From: Whitmania pigra
Lineage: Eukaryota > Annelida > Clitellata > Hirudinida > Haemopidae
Length of the DNA stretch: 64,000 nt
Assembly: GCA_021613335.1 (NCBI GenBank)
Contig: JAJTWR010000308.1
Coordinates: 697,501-761,500 of the forward strand
Direction of reading: 5' to 3'
Every line of letters begins with the position of its first letter. The first letter of the stretch is position 1. Shown here one piece after another: positions 37,445 to 55,514 of the stretch. A program made the position numbers and the translations under genes. Under the pieces are notes generated by a model, which worked only from the letters and a program-made list of their open reading frames with translations, was not told where the DNA came from and did no database searches.

Positions 37445-40220
37445 GTAGCACTGAGACTGGGATCCATGACCGTTGAACTTGATGAAGAAGCTTCGTATGA
37501 CCTTGAAGCAGGAGAAGTGAAATCCCCGACCTGGGATCCCAAAGTTGATGTGCGAAGCGAGTATTCGGAGACGGGCTTTGAAAGATCCGTTATCGGGGAT
37601 GACGCAAAATCGTCCTGTCAATTTCTAACTCCGTTGAATGATTTCGACCGAGGTTGCTGTGCGCGATGTCGGGGTCACCGATGGTATATAATAGAATATT
37701 TTAATGACTATTGAGAAAAGAAGGTTAAGAATTAGACGTTCGGTCCGACCACGCCTTTAGATGGCCGGGCAGGCACCCGAGTCTCGAGCTCGCAGCTAAA
37801 GATAAGAGAAAGGGAGCGAGTGTTCTAATTCAAATTGTTTACAAAGGTTAAGTCTCGTTTTTTGGTTATTCTCATTTGAATACGTTCCAATCTTTGATGA
37901 TCATCTTCGTTACTCCTTCGACCTCTGTCAACTCTATTTCTTTCCGCTTTCCTCTCCAAAATGTCTTCAAGAGATTAAAAAGATTCTGTTCTTCTGCGTT
38001 TTTTGAACACGTTCTTGTCTTTTATGTTCATTTTCTTTACTTCTTCGATCAGCTTAATGTCAGCTTTATTTCGTTTTGTTTTTCTTTGATTATCTTCCTC
38101 TTCAGATTTATTAGCTTACATTTTTACATTTTTACATGTAACTGTAATATAAATTTAATAGAATTTAAACAACGAGCACAACTCGTACTCGATGCAACAA
38201 AACTTGAAGGAACCCGATCTCAAAATAGCTTAAACTTATAATTTCAACAGAGCCGGGATATGGGACAGTCACTAATTATGTAAATTACTGACTTACCAAA
38301 TATAAAGTATTACTATGTATATGGGAAAAACTCACTGGCAATGCAGTAACATAATAATAATGATAATAACAAAAATAATTGTAATAATAATAATAGTAAT
38401 ATTGCATGTGATATTATATTCCATAATGTAATTATTATTAATAATAATAAGAATTTGTAGCAGGTTATCTCCTAGACAGGAATTATATTTCCTTGGGAAT
38501 TTGTGAATTTTTTATGTTTTTTGAATCGGAATTTTCTATTTCTAATAAGCGATTTCTAAACCTTTAAATATGTACTTGTAAAGTACTTCTTCGTAATCAT
38601 TGGTACTTGTACTTGAACCAGAGTATTTGTACTTGTACTTGGACCTTGAGTAGTTGTACTTGTACTTAAAAATTGAGTACTTGGTCCTATGATTCATAAC
38701 CATCGTCATTGTTGGTGTTTGTTGTGCCAGTCTAAACATTTGACGACCCACTTCACAAGACTCACTAGCCTCGAGTGGTCAAACAAAAGTTGCCAGGAAG
38801 AGCATTAATTTTTGAACCAGTTATGAATCACTTTATAATATACTAAACTGTTTGTAAATTTCAAGTAATAAATAATAATAAATAAAAATAAATTTAATAT
38901 TTATTTATTCATTAATAATTTAATTATTTATTATTATTATTATTGTTATTATTATTACTAACAAGTAATAATAATTAAATGTATCGGTTAATTCACTTGT
39001 ATCAACACAACACCATCATCATCATCACCGTCGGTATCACAACTCACAGAAGAGATGGAGTAGGGATGACCACCCCTGGTTGAATTACTGTTGACGATAC
39101 CAGTTGAGGAAACCAACAGGAAGAAGATGAACATGTCCTCAGTTGCAACTTATCAACCAATTATATAATATTATTATTACTATTATTATTATTATTATTA
39201 TTATACTCAGCCAATTATATAATATTATTTTTATTTTCTGCCAATTTTATATTGTTATATTTCAATCTTAAAGCCCGCCAAAAATGTATCAACTCTCTAT
39301 GACTTTTAAAGATGTCACAAAATGTTGGTGTTTTAATGTAATTTAAATTAATTATTTTTCAATCGATTTATTTTAACACTTTATTTGAAATTCAAAAAAT
39401 ATAAAATTTAAATTATAATATTCACGACTAAATATTATAATAATAATCGTAGTTTTGATGTTATTAAAATGTTACTTCAGTCTGAAATTGGATAACAACC
39501 TCAACTTCAGTCGTTGAAATGGGCGCTCGACTGGCGCTTATATACGTTCGTGGAGGAATAAGATGCTTCAAGAATATTCACAACCTTGTCATGTAAAATC
39601 GACACCAACTTTATTCAGACTTTCTTTTGAATATAAAATTTGTTTATTTGTTAATAAATTTTAATTTCCAAATTAAGATTTTAAATTATTCTCGGCAATG
39701 GTCATCAAAACGTAATGTTTTAAAATAGATGGCTACAGATCGTCTAAATTGGTTTCGTGAAAAGTAATCTTTTAAGTTTTGTTCAATTTTCGGAATAGAA
39801 TCGAACACATCGCTTTAAGTTACGTGCGGAGAAATTCTCGGTTAATACTGCTAGAATTTGTTTTTTTTTTTGAACAGAGTGTGCTGCTGTCTGGAATTCC
39901 ATACCAGACGAGGTTTACTTTTATCCGCTGTCACTTCTTCCCCATTCAAATCATTAAATCATTAGTCCTTGATATTGATTTTTCAAAATTTTTATTAATT
40001 ACTGACTAATCTGTGAACTGTTTTTCCTCGCTCGGTTTGACTGTTTGCATTTCATTTTTTACGAGGCTGATCGTATTAGTGACTATTATACCATCGACCA
40101 GAAAAATAAATAAATAAATAAATAAATCAATCAATCAATCAAATCAGAGATCAGAATCGGAATAAGAAATCTCAGTTTTTTTCATCAAAATCTTTTTTGT
40201 TCTTTTAGAGTTTAAAAGTG
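37445..40220. other. Intergenic stretch, no gene recognised
   Basis: Holds an unassigned frame at 37466-37714 (+, 82 codons), a locally GC-rich patch at 37735-37800, and tandem TACTTG-type repeats at 38565-38670 (period about 6 to 12). TTA runs lie at 39165-39205. Nothing I can assign to a function. Confidence 0.45.
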
Positions 40221-40222
40221 AC

Positions 40223-40862
40223 GTTGTTTGATGGCATAACATGGTGACATTTTTTGATGATATTATATGGTGACATTGTGTGGTGACATTATATGATGAC
40301 ATTATATTGTGACTTTATATGGTGACATTGTTTAATGAAATTACATGGTGACATTGTATGGTGACATTGTTTAATGACATTGTATGGTGACATTATATGA
40401 TGACATTATATGGTAACATTGTTTGATGACGTTATATGGTAACATTGTTTGATGACATTGTATGGTGACATTGTTTGATGACATTGAATGGTGACATTGT
40501 TTGATGACATTGAATGGTGACATTGTTTGATGACATTGTATGGTGACATTGTTTGATGACATTGTATGGTGACATTGTTTGATGACATTGTTTGATGACA
40601 TTGTTTGATGACATTGTATGGTAACATTGTTTGATGACATTGTATGGTGACATTGTTTGATGACATTGAATGGTGACATTGAATGGTAACATTGTTTGAT
40701 GACATTGAATGATGACATTGAATGGTGACATTGTTTGATGACATTGTTTGATGACATTGTATGGTGACATTGTTTGATGACATTGTATGGTAACATTGTT
40801 TGATGACATTGAATGATGACATTGAATGGTGACATTGTATGATGACATTGTTTTGTGACATT
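40223..40862. repeat. Minisatellite, 13-bp unit, about 48 copies
   Basis: Unit gatgacattgttt with variants ggtgacattgtat and ggtaacattgttt, often in alternating pairs. Because 13 is not a multiple of 3, three units make 39 bases or 13 codons, and all three minus-strand frames stay open with the same 13-residue motif (for example QCHHTMSSNNVIK). That explains the long overlapping frames; I see no reason to call a gene. The left part (40223-40380) is more diverged. Confidence 0.93.
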
Positions 40863-40869
40863 TTGATGT

Positions 40870-43680
40870 GGTGTTTGATGTCGTGCGCAATCTTGTTTGC
40901 TGGGTGACGTCAGTCGTTCAATTAACACTGATAGGAAAATAAACATGTCATCATTATCATCATCATAGTCGTCGTCGTCATCTTATCCTAATCAGAATCA
41001 CTGGTTTCCTTAATTTGTAGTGGCACAGCATGCACCAATCTAATGTAAATATCATTAATGAAATGAGTCATCCTTCTTGTCATCATCATTATCATCATCT
41101 CAACCGACAATCAGTCAGGTTGAATTTTTTCTATGAAAAGAGAAAGAAAAACATTGCTTTAATGTGAATTGATTAAGAATTTTTGATAGAGGACCCGATA
41201 TGAAAGTCATATTACTAACATATTACTCTAAACAAAACATCTTATTAAAAACAAATCTATTTACTCTCGCCAGTAGTATTGCAACAGTATTTATAATATT
41301 ATAATTAGCATAATAAGGCTATTGAAGTTTTGGTTCCTCAGAATCATCGTCACAATTCTCTCACTCTGCTCCAAACTTCTTCAATTGAAATAATTTTTTT
41401 AGCCAGCCAGGTTGGCGCGTGAATTTCTGTGTGACGTTCATGAACTCTACGTAACATTTGAACTTCGGTCACTTGTGAATGAAATTTCATGTGGATCATT
41501 TTCACCCAACTGGTTTGAAATCAAATTTGATAGAATGATTTATTTTTTCAATCAAATTTCATCTTCTAGAAACTGTCATTTGAATCAATTTCTCTACCGG
41601 AACTCGGTTACAAAGGTTAAAATTTTTTTTTATAAATATCACATCAAATTTAATATCTAATAAATAAATATTGATAAAACCCCACATTAATTCAATCTCA
41701 AAGTTTTCGATAAATTTAATTCATGAGATTTGCAGCGATTTACAGTAGTTAATGCTCACCATTAACAATTCGTTAACAAAAAAATCCTCATAAAACTCAC
41801 TAAACTATGACTCAAACTGACATTAAAACCCCCAAAAAATCAGTCACCAGAAATATCATTCGATGAAGAGCCCAATGACCTTTTTGCTGAGAAGGCCACA
41901 AATCAATTGGATGAGCGGCTTAAGTTCCCGCCACAGGTTCATCCCTGATGTCAAGCCACGGGTCAGAAAGGTTCAGGAAGTAGCAGTGCGTCATTGTCAT
42001 ACAAAACCACTTTAAAAAAAAAATTGACTTTGGGATGTTGCCAATTACCGATTAAGTGTTGAAATTCACATTACTATGCACCTTAATTTGTATAGCAGGA
42101 AATCATTTCTGTTTGAAAGACGATTAAATATTTCGATTTCCATAATTTGAAATCCTAGAATAAAAATGGAATGAAGCTACCCGCCATAGAAGTGCCTGTA
42201 CTTCTGGCAAACAACCAATTCCTGATTCCATTACAAAATGGTTTTCAAACCCCGAAAAATAGGGAAGAAATTTTCCCAAAACTCGGCAAACTTTCCAGTT
42301 TTAACAGCATATCACCTAATCCCAATCTAAAGAAACCATGCTACGTGACTAATTTTATTTTCATATTCCACTTCAAACAATTTATTTTGTGGATGCTCTG
42401 AAAGCACCAAAAATTCAAATTAAACCAAATTGCACTTGTTTGGCCAATAGAAATCTTGGTTCCTTCTTGCGTGAAAACGAAATGCCCCAATTCATAAAGT
42501 CTACAGACCGCCTTCAGATTCCCTCCCAAAATATAGCTTATCGTGTTTAGTATATGGCTCAACTATAAAGCGCCAAACGCTTCAGAGGCGTTTTTAGTCA
42601 ACCATTTGCTTGGCAATTGCCTTTACTTCCTTATGTGTGGACAGAGCCACAGAGTTACTTGCACTCCAAACTCGTAACGTTCAACCATAATATTGCAATT
42701 TTTCATAGAAAATCGACTAACAAACATCTAGATACAAAGATCATTAAAATAATTCAATAAGAAGGGAACGTCAAATCATCTTAATTTTTTTAAAGGAATT
42801 TTAACTGAATTCTTTACAATTCTCCTGACCAATTGCCCAAAAAATATTCAAAAATGAAAATTGAAATTCTAAAAATATTGCTGAACATCCTTGGATCACA
42901 AAGAGTGGATGGAATGTCAACAGAGCTGGTCTCGATTGGAAACAACTGGGTGCGGACGAAAGGTGCCGTGATTCCTGGAGGCTTAGAAAATCAACAACGA
43001 GATGCCTGTAAATACTCAGAGCAGGACAACAACCACAACAACAACGGGAATAATAATGAAGTACAACCCATGAAACAATCAGTGAGCATCGATAGGTTGA
43101 TAAAGTTGGCGTCTCATGCATAGCTTACGCTCGAAAGAGCAACGTTCGTGTGATTGTTCAATTTGTTTGAAGTGAGCCTATAATGCGTATTAAAGGCAAG
43201 CCTAGGGACTATCTTTGAACATCTGTGCACAGACTTATAACATTGCCAACCAATATGATGGTTAATTAATTACATTAAACACCTAATTCATTGAATTGAT
43301 TGAAACTAAGTGGTAAGAGACAACCATAAATGGATGGAAAAAGCAAAAATTCTAAACTTCCTAGAAAAGAAGTAGCGTGAATCGAAAACTTGTCATAAAA
43401 TCAACGGAGGATCGGAATCAACAACTAGGACTGGAGTAAATTGAGGAGTGACTTGCCAGGTGGAATAAAACTAATGGCACGTAAAATATGGAATGAAAAA
43501 AAGAGGGAGAAAGCGAAGAAAGAGTTGGAAAGCAAACAAAGAAATTGGATGGACTTTGAGGAGATGACTTGCATGTTTACTTCTCTCCATTATTAGTCCA
43601 GTAATCAGGCATCCAATGATATGACATTCAGACAGCATGCGACGATAGGTCGCAAAGAATCGAAAGTAAACTCGAGGAGT
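40870..43680. other. Intergenic stretch downstream of PLXDC
   Basis: The 3' UTR of the plexin-domain gene should end in its right part. CAT-rich tracts at 40945-40985 and 41080-41100. Two plus-strand frames (42171-42401 and 42833-43123) look less random than the rest but match nothing I know. No other gene seen. Confidence 0.45.
42545..42605 (+). repeat. Dispersed GCGCC repeat family, short copy
   Basis: ctataaagcgcc, cttcagaggcgtttttagtc and aaccattt follow the block order of the copies at 28795 and 43908; the right half is missing. Confidence 0.5.
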
Positions 43681-43684
43681 GCAG

Positions 43685-48024
<4,340 letters not shown>

Positions 48025-48571
48025 CACAGGAACGACATTGGAAAAACACTCTGGTGCCATAGATAAACAACCCGATCGCAAAACGCCTTTTAACAACCTA
48101 TCCAGAAACATAGCTTTTATTTATAAAATTAATCTACCGTTATACTTTGTTCATACCGTCATTGCGCCCCAATAATCTCATCGCGAAATAAACCTGACCC
48201 ACGTATTAGGAATGACCAACGATTTGTCCCATCTATGCTGCCACTGTCCACCCATAACTTGTCGCTTTGAAAAGTGACAAATTCAAAGGTAGCATCCCCG
48301 AATCACGTGGACAATCCAGAGAAATTTGATAATTAACAACATTCAATGCATGAATTCGAGGTAAACCAGTCTCAACGCATGTACAAAATCAGCTAAAAAC
48401 CAAATTGAAAATGTAACAAAACAGCAATATACTATGATTCTCATCTTCACAAAGCATGTCGTTAACAAGTTATTCAGAGAATCTATTACTTTAGTATATA
48501 TAACAGTTCGTGAAGGCGCACGCATGCAATTTGTGATGGATTCATTCCCTTCAGGATCCAGGTCTCTTCTT

Positions 48572-51500
48572 CTATGCTTTTGCTTGAATTTTAGAAGATT
48601 GTTTCTTCTCATGGCTGGATCCATGAGCGGTCGTGTTTTTTACTTTTCCAGACTTCCGAGACCTGACGATCTTATTGACATATTCCTGCACAAAGGCTTG
48701 TATCCGATTAGTGTCCGGAGAACTTCTGCTACCAAATATCTGCAAAAACCAACGGTTTATAATTAGTCCAAAATAAACCTTATTTGTAAATATTTTGGAG
48801 CCAACTATTCAAACATCTACACTGGAGCTCCAAAACCTTTTACTTCAATTTAATACTCATAATTTAAATTAAACTTATAAATTAATTTTGAGCATGTTAA
48901 TTCTCATACATGTGTCCTAGGCCTATAAACTTTGGTCTTATGATTATGAAATGCATTATTTCATGGAATACTTTGATTTTGAGCCTCATTTATTATTCAT
49001 TTTTCTTAGCAGAGACTTCTAACACATAATTCATAATATCAAACTTTATTATGCCTCAAGTTTTAAAAAAGACAATTAATTGGGAATAAGCAATGTATAA
49101 ATAAACCAAATCACAGGCCGCAAGACAAAAAAATGTAAAAACTGCAGGCTTCAACAAAAAGTAATATTTCACGCTATAAAAGTAATATTTATGCGGATAA
49201 AATTTGCATCGAGGTTGATATCGTTTTGCAGACAAGCAGTCACCACAACCACACAACAAAACATGGAAAAATAGATGGATTCTCATCCAAAGCAAATAAA
49301 GTATACATTTCCACAAAGAAGAATATTAAATGAGTGATCCAATAATTATTGAGAAGGTAGGTCTGCAGTGTTAATGATGTACATTGTTGAATGGCATTTG
49401 AGCAGAACAGTCTATGTACCTTTGGCACAGCCTTTCTCATGATGTCTTTGTATTCATCTTTTGTGATCAGATTCTTCGAGAAGTGAGGCTTCAAGGCAAC
49501 CTTGACTTCTTCTGCAATCTGTTCCATTCGTTGAGCCTTCAAGAAAATAATAAAATGAATTATCATAGATTGCCTATTAAGGAGGTCTTAGCAAGAATGT
49601 TTAAATGCACTAGTAAAAATTCTAATCAAACTGCTATTGTCAGATTGCATTCTAACAGACAGGAAAAAATGATGCTGACTAATATTATATTATTATTATT
49701 AATCACAGGGACTCCTTGTTCATATTTCTGCATTTCATAATTTAATGTATTTAAACTTCATAGATTGCATATATTTACCTCATAATAATATTCTGAGGAA
49801 GAATTAAGAAAGATAGAAAAATCATTTAATTTGATTGACTCACTTTTGAGGATTTAACAACATCAGATGTTTCGGTCTGCTTGACTTTTGTCACAGAGTT
49901 GGCCGTCTCAAGAACTTTCTTAAGATCATTGACGTGGATCAAATTTAACGTGCTAGCAAGGTCGATTTGTTTTCCAATTCCAGAAAGACCAACAAAAGGA
50001 GGAAGAGAATCATTTTGAACTTCAACAGAAGACTTGGAATTCTTGCCATCGACCCGAGAGATCGGACGAGCCTTGCTCGAATCTAACGGTGCCCCTTGAA
50101 GTAAAGCAGAGCCCCCTTCCAAAGGTGATGATGAATTTATTGCAGTTTCAGAACCTTTAACCTCTTCCATCGTGGCAGAATTGCTTTCCTCTTCCAGAGG
50201 TGTACCGGTGTCATTGAAGGGCTCCTCAAACAAGGCATCTGAATAGGCGTCGTTCGAGCTACCCTCGCTGGAGCACGAGTACGGACTGTACTTCTCGGAA
50301 CCTGTATTCTTTGGCTTGGATTTGCTCATTTTGCCAGCAGAAGAGGCTTTCAAATAGATGCTGTCAGCAGTCGAATGAGCTGGAAGTGAAGCAACCATGC
50401 TGTTGGACATTTTGTGAGTAGCAGCGAGTGATGAGGAAGAAATCTGAGGACTAAAATCGGGGATGATGATCTGCGGCGGTGGTGGCGGAGGATGACTAGA
50501 CGGGATCCTCGGCTGAAGACTATCATTCATGGGCATGTTTGTGATGAATCCAGGCCTGTTTCCCAACGATCCAAAGATTAATTGAGGAGGGGGATTTGCG
50601 ATGAACGATACATTTTCAGGAATTCTTGAAACTCCCGAGGTGCCAAAAGGTGCATTCGTTGCCATGGCCTGTGCCTGAGACAGTGCAAAGTTCTGAGGGG
50701 GTGGAGGAGGCGGAGGGATGTCCGTTGCCTGAGGCACTCCGACCAATCTGGGCTGAAGTTGATGCATCATTCGCGTTTGATCCACCTGCATTCCGCCGAT
50801 GAAATTCGTTACCTGTTGCGTTTGAGCCGCAGATCTGTTGATGATGCCCGTCGAGTACAGCGGCAGTCGCAATTCGGGATTCAAGAATCTGAGATCGACG
50901 GGTATCTCAAGTTTTGTAGGTGCTCTAATGACCTGTAACGGTTGAAGAAGAACTTGCTGAGGTTCCATGTTTCTTACTGGCAGTCTAGAATGGTTGAGAA
51001 GAGTGAAAGTTGGTGGAGGAGGTTCGCTTTGCAGTCTGACAGTCACGGGGTTGTTGGGCCTGAACGGCAGGAAACTCGGGGGAGGTTCTCTCACGTTCGG
51101 GAGTCCGTCTTTGAACCCGATCGGGGGAGCTGCCATGCGAGGTGGCGCTGGAAGCCTTCCGTCGGTGCTGGATGGCACCATGGACCTCGCCATCGAGTTT
51201 TCTGATGCTTGCACCCCAACAGGAAAGGTCGGATCGTTTGCCTTGCAGTTCGAAGACAACAAAACTGGGATCGTAGAATTTGGCGGATTATCACCGGAAA
51301 AATGAGATGCGTTGTCGTCGAACTCGTGCCGAATTTTTGATATGGTTTTTCCGACTGCATCGTCCAGCATACTGGATTGATATCTCTTTTCAGCCCAGTT
51401 GTTTTGATTGTCTCTAGCCCAGCCGGAGTTGTCGGGCTGCCTGCCCTCGTTCTTTCGGAAGTTATCCCTCGGAGACCTGAGATCATTAGACTTCCTACCT

Positions 51501-52117
51501 GAATATCTATTGTAAAATTCATCTGCATTTCTGTCTGCTTCGTTTCCATGCTTGCCTTCTGGTGACCTTTTGTACCTGTGATCTCTGTCCCTGGACCGCC
51601 TACGTCTCCTGTTAATCTCAGAATCATGAAGAGGCCTCTGCTTTGCATTCTTCCCTGGAGATGGTGATTTTGATTCCCTATTTCTATCTCCATTCCTTTT
51701 GTCATTCTTTCTATCCACAGATCTCGATCTATGTCTTTTCCTATCGGGCGACCGAGATTTCCTCCTCCGATCTCTTGACCTCGATCTGCTCTTTCTCCTA
51801 GACCTCGATCTCCTCGTTCGATGATCTCTCGATCGAGACCTTCGTCTATCACGTCTGTCCCTGGATGGACTCTCCCTTTGATGTCTGCTGCGTGATCTCG
51901 ACCTATTCCTTTTGGACTTGTCTTTTGAATCTGACAAAGAATCTTTCTTGATTTCAGGGTCGTTACTTGTTCCTTCCCTCGTTGCTTTATGACAACCCCC
52001 ACCAGAATTACCTTCAGTCATCTCAGAATCTTGTGCTTTATCAAGTTCTATTTTAGAAACATCATTTTTTGCTTCTAACGCACCATTTAAGTCCCTTTCA
52101 ATTGAATTTTCAGACAT
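48572..52117 (-). CDS. SR-rich nuclear protein, SCAF1/PHRF1-like
   Basis: Probably an RNA polymerase II CTD-associated, splicing-linked nuclear protein. Three coding exons: 52117-49844 (758 codons), 49536-49420, 48739-48572; donors gtgagt and gtacat, 852 aa. An acidic start is followed by an Arg/Ser domain (about 69-188), a long Pro-rich disordered part with runs of seven or so Pro, and a helical C-terminus: EQIAEEVKVALKPHFSKN, ITKDEYKDIMRKAVPK, RIQAFVQEYVNKIVRS. That end matches the SRI-like domain of SCAF1 and PHRF1 (VKLAIKPFY...ITKEEYK.I.RKAV.K...N..KV..LV..YV). No PHD or RING lies in it or just upstream, so SCAF1-like is the better label. ATG 52117 sits one base past a polypyrimidine-tag acceptor, so a 5' UTR exon is likely. 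It is 0.55 kb upstream of PLXDC on the same strand. Confidence 0.85.
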
Positions 52118-52139
52118 CCTAAAATAGGATAAATAAATA

Positions 52140-54590
52140 TCTATGAACTACTGTTACTAAAGTATCACGTTGTCGCTAAAACATTATTTAAATCTAGATG
52201 TGATGCAGTTATAACATGTTCAAGCTGTAACTTCATTAAATTTTTAAAATATTAAAGAATGTTTTAACACCATCTTAAATATCGTATGGCAACTGTTTTA
52301 TATAATAAGATCATTAGTCATTCATGTTAGGACATGCAATAGGACGAGTTGTTTACATTCCTCTGTAATATCTGCTGCATTGTTGAAGTGCATAAAAAAC
52401 AATATTGCAGGCAAAAAATATTTGATAAAGCTCAACAACATGGTTTTACTTATATTGCTTTGATGTTATTTAAATTATAACTATAAAGTCCATTCCTTCG
52501 TTAGCCAAGATGTACTTTGATGCCCATATACTACATGACATTTTGAATGCCACAATCAAATGCTTTTCTTAGATTTCAGATGAAACTGCTTAATTTAAGT
52601 CCTTGCACTTTTCTTGAGAATTTGCCTTGTTGTAACATCTTATTATTCAATGTTGGGTCTAATAATTTTCCACAGTTTATAGAATAAATCTTATAACACA
52701 CAGATGAATAAATTGATTGATTGCTAAGGAATTGCTTCAATTTCTTTTTACTAGTCCAGAACATAGATAATTACCAAACTGCGAATAATCACTTTAAATT
52801 TTTAGGCGAATGAAAAATAAATCAATTGAAAGCGATCTAACAAATATAAAAATAACATATCATCATTGTATTTAGTCTATATCGGCCATGCTACCAGGAA
52901 AGACATATTTTGAATCAGAGTGATTTGAAAAGCTTAAGACAATAATTCGATCCAAATTTGTTTCAGTTACCTTTTCAGAGAAGGAGTGAGAATTAGAAAT
53001 AAATTTCAAAATATAAAAAGACAGTCATAAAATATAATCCAATGATGACCATGCGACCTAAACAACCGCACTCAGAACATCAAGCACCACGAGAGTGCCA
53101 TATTGTATTAACAAAGATTAAATTATTCCCTGGCTCCGAAATGTTAATGTTGTTGACGTATTTGAACTTTTTAGTTAGATTTATCAACTCATTGCAGTTA
53201 AACTGTTGCATTATATTTTTAATTTGACTAAATTTAGTTAAATTTGTAAAGATTTAAACTTTGTAGCAATGTAATATCTAAATTTCAGTTTTATTTTTTT
53301 TAATAAAAAACTATTAACAATAAAATAAAATTTTAAGCAGTAAACAATTGCATGTTCTTGAATTACATTGAGCCGATCTGAAATTAAGACAATGAAAATA
53401 AATAAATACAATTTTCTAAAAATAAGAAAGATCTAAATTATAAAATCTCTATAATAAATTATTAATTTAGTAATACTGTTAATTCTAATAATTAATTTGT
53501 ATTAATGATTTGGTTTTTTTCAATTCAGTAGTCTTAAGAATTGATAAATAGATGGTCTCAGATCACTAACTAGCTAAAGTAACAATTTACATAACTGCCC
53601 ATTTCTTGTTCTGTAAAATCTGAGGAATATCATAACAAGGATGTCGCTAAGAAATTTCAGCATCAAAATTTGATATTCGAGTTTCATCTCAGCATTTATT
53701 TCCCCTGCTTCACTAAAGAACTAAAAAGGACAAAAACAAATTGTTTCTGGAAATTCACAAGAAATGATTCAGAAAATTGCAGTTACAAAGTCAATTAAAG
53801 AAGCCAAACTAGAAGTCAAGTACTCCAAAACCTTTATGCATGAAGAACTCTACTGAAATTACTTTGTTGTATGTCGCAAAGGAAGAGGCATATCACTTAA
53901 AAACTGATTAAATCAGTACATTGTTCTCAATATTCGCTTCCTTTTCTTAGAAAAGAAAGACAATTATCCGTAGTGACCAATGTAATCAAATGCCTCGAAA
54001 TGTAATTATTAACTTACTGAACCAAACTCTTTAGATAGTTTTTTGTTGCTGAGTAATAGGTGGTGTGTAACCGAATTTATTTACATCGAGAACAACGAAA
54101 AACGACAGGAACAAGTAAAACATAGATTTATTGCAGTGCGATTATTAAATAATACTAAATTAATTTAAATTAAAACGATATCACCAAATTATTAACACAA
54201 AGTCGATTTTGGAGACACACGAAACCATTGTTCTCGTGAGACAATCTTCGGTCCTAGGAACTAACCCTATCTAGCTGTTGAAAAGGATTTGTTTAATTAA
54301 TTAATGAAAGGAATATCTGATAAAAGTTCAAAAAATGTGATCTCATTTTAGAAAGTTTTAGAACGCAAGAGGAGGACATTATTTTATTTATTTTATACTC
54401 TCGAGTTACACATTACAGGAGTGTTCGCAGAGACAAAGACAAACGAATTATAAAGTTCCTCAATACGTGAATTTTTCGGGAGAGGTGTCCAGAAAAAATA
54501 TCACGGAAAAATTTATCGTCTAAAATTTGAGAATTCCAGCTGCCCTGCCTGGACTTTCACGTTTCATTTCATAAATCTAGTTGTAAACTA
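52140..54590. other. Upstream region of the SCAF-like gene
   Basis: A 5' non-coding exon and the promoter of the SCAF1-like gene should be here, but I cannot place them. No protein family is seen in the short frames. Confidence 0.4.
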
Positions 54591-54591
54591 G

Positions 54592-54762
54592 GCTGGTCCT
54601 GGCTACTCCGACGCTTTGACTTGGTATTGCAGTACCACCGTGAACTGCTTCGAAACTGAACAAGAAGTCCCGATCCGTCCAAATAATCAAATAATCTCGT
54701 TATGCAACCGACGTTAATGTAATAATGCCGAGTCAAAGCGACGGAATAGCAGGGACCTGCCG
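54592..54762. repeat. GC-richer inverted repeat (MITE-like hairpin)
   Basis: The left arm (about 54592-54634, with actccgacgctttgacttgg) pairs with the right arm (about 54717-54762, with ccgagtcaaagcgacgga) around a loop of some 85 bp. Arms are about 40 bp with a few mismatches. The piece is clearly less AT-rich than its surroundings and is followed at once by a tandem array. No flanking duplication is evident. Confidence 0.65.
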
Positions 54763-54772
54763 AGACACTAAG

Positions 54773-54893
54773 TTTTATCAGATATATTTTAATTTGTATC
54801 ATATTTTTATCAAATATATTTTAATTTGTATCATATTTTTATCAAATATATTTTAAGTTGTATCAGATTTTTATCAAATATATTTTAATTTGT
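54773..54893. repeat. Tandem repeat, 31-bp unit, about 4 copies
   Basis: Unit begins ttttatcaaatatatttta and ends ttgtatcata; single-base differences between copies. It abuts the inverted repeat at 54592-54762. Confidence 0.9.
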
Positions 54894-55428
54894 TCCATCA
54901 AAACTTTACAGCCTCCTTAGTCAAATTCATTTCACAAAGTATTAAAATTAAAATTATTACTTTTTAGAATACTAGCCACTTTCCGCACAGCTTCTAAGTC
55001 GTATTTTATTCATTTTAAATGTCTAAGAAATTTCATCTTAGGATTAATACTGTCAGGCTGTTTTAAAAAACATGTTAAACATTTCACTCCATCCAAAAAA
55101 GACTACCAGTAACCAAAAACACTTGATATAATAGTTTAAGTATTACTTCAATATTTTTGTTTAATAACCCAGTTGTTCTTCCATAAGCCCTTCCAAAAGT
55201 CCTTCCTTAATTACGCTTTTCAGACTTAAATGAGAAAGTTTCACCAAAGTTGCAAAAAAAGCCCTCTCAAAACTAGGCTATTCTTATCATTTAAGACCAT
55301 TGTTTACTTTTACTCAGTGTCTTGTTCATCCAAAATTATTATCTTCGCTATTCTTCCATATTTAAGCAGACGAATTGGAAAATATGATAACTCAAATAAG
55401 CAACGAAATAGTTTGCATTTGAGATGAA

Positions 55429-55434
55429 TTTATT
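55429..55434 (-). terminator. Polyadenylation signal of the A2M-like gene
   Basis: AATAAA on the minus strand (within gaaataaattc), about 80 bases past the stop codon at 55515. Confidence 0.65.
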
Positions 55435-55514
55435 TCAGAAAATTTAGTTCAATGTCATATCATTGATTTAAGCCAATATTCAGAGAAGGATGTCGTTTGT
55501 CGTTGTCCATGTTT

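Noticed and set aside
40371..40946. Three overlapping minus-strand frames of 151 to 191 codons with Cys-His motifs
   Set aside because: Product of a 13-bp tandem array; Cys-His spacing comes from the repeat and is not a zinc finger.
42341..42562. Minus-strand frame with CRLYELGHFVFTQEGTKISI, faintly like a copia-type polyprotein segment
   Set aside because: Too short and too weak to support; no other motif nearby.
51091..52002. 303-codon minus-strand frame
   Set aside because: Alternate-frame shadow of the Arg/Ser-rich exon, open because of biased codons.
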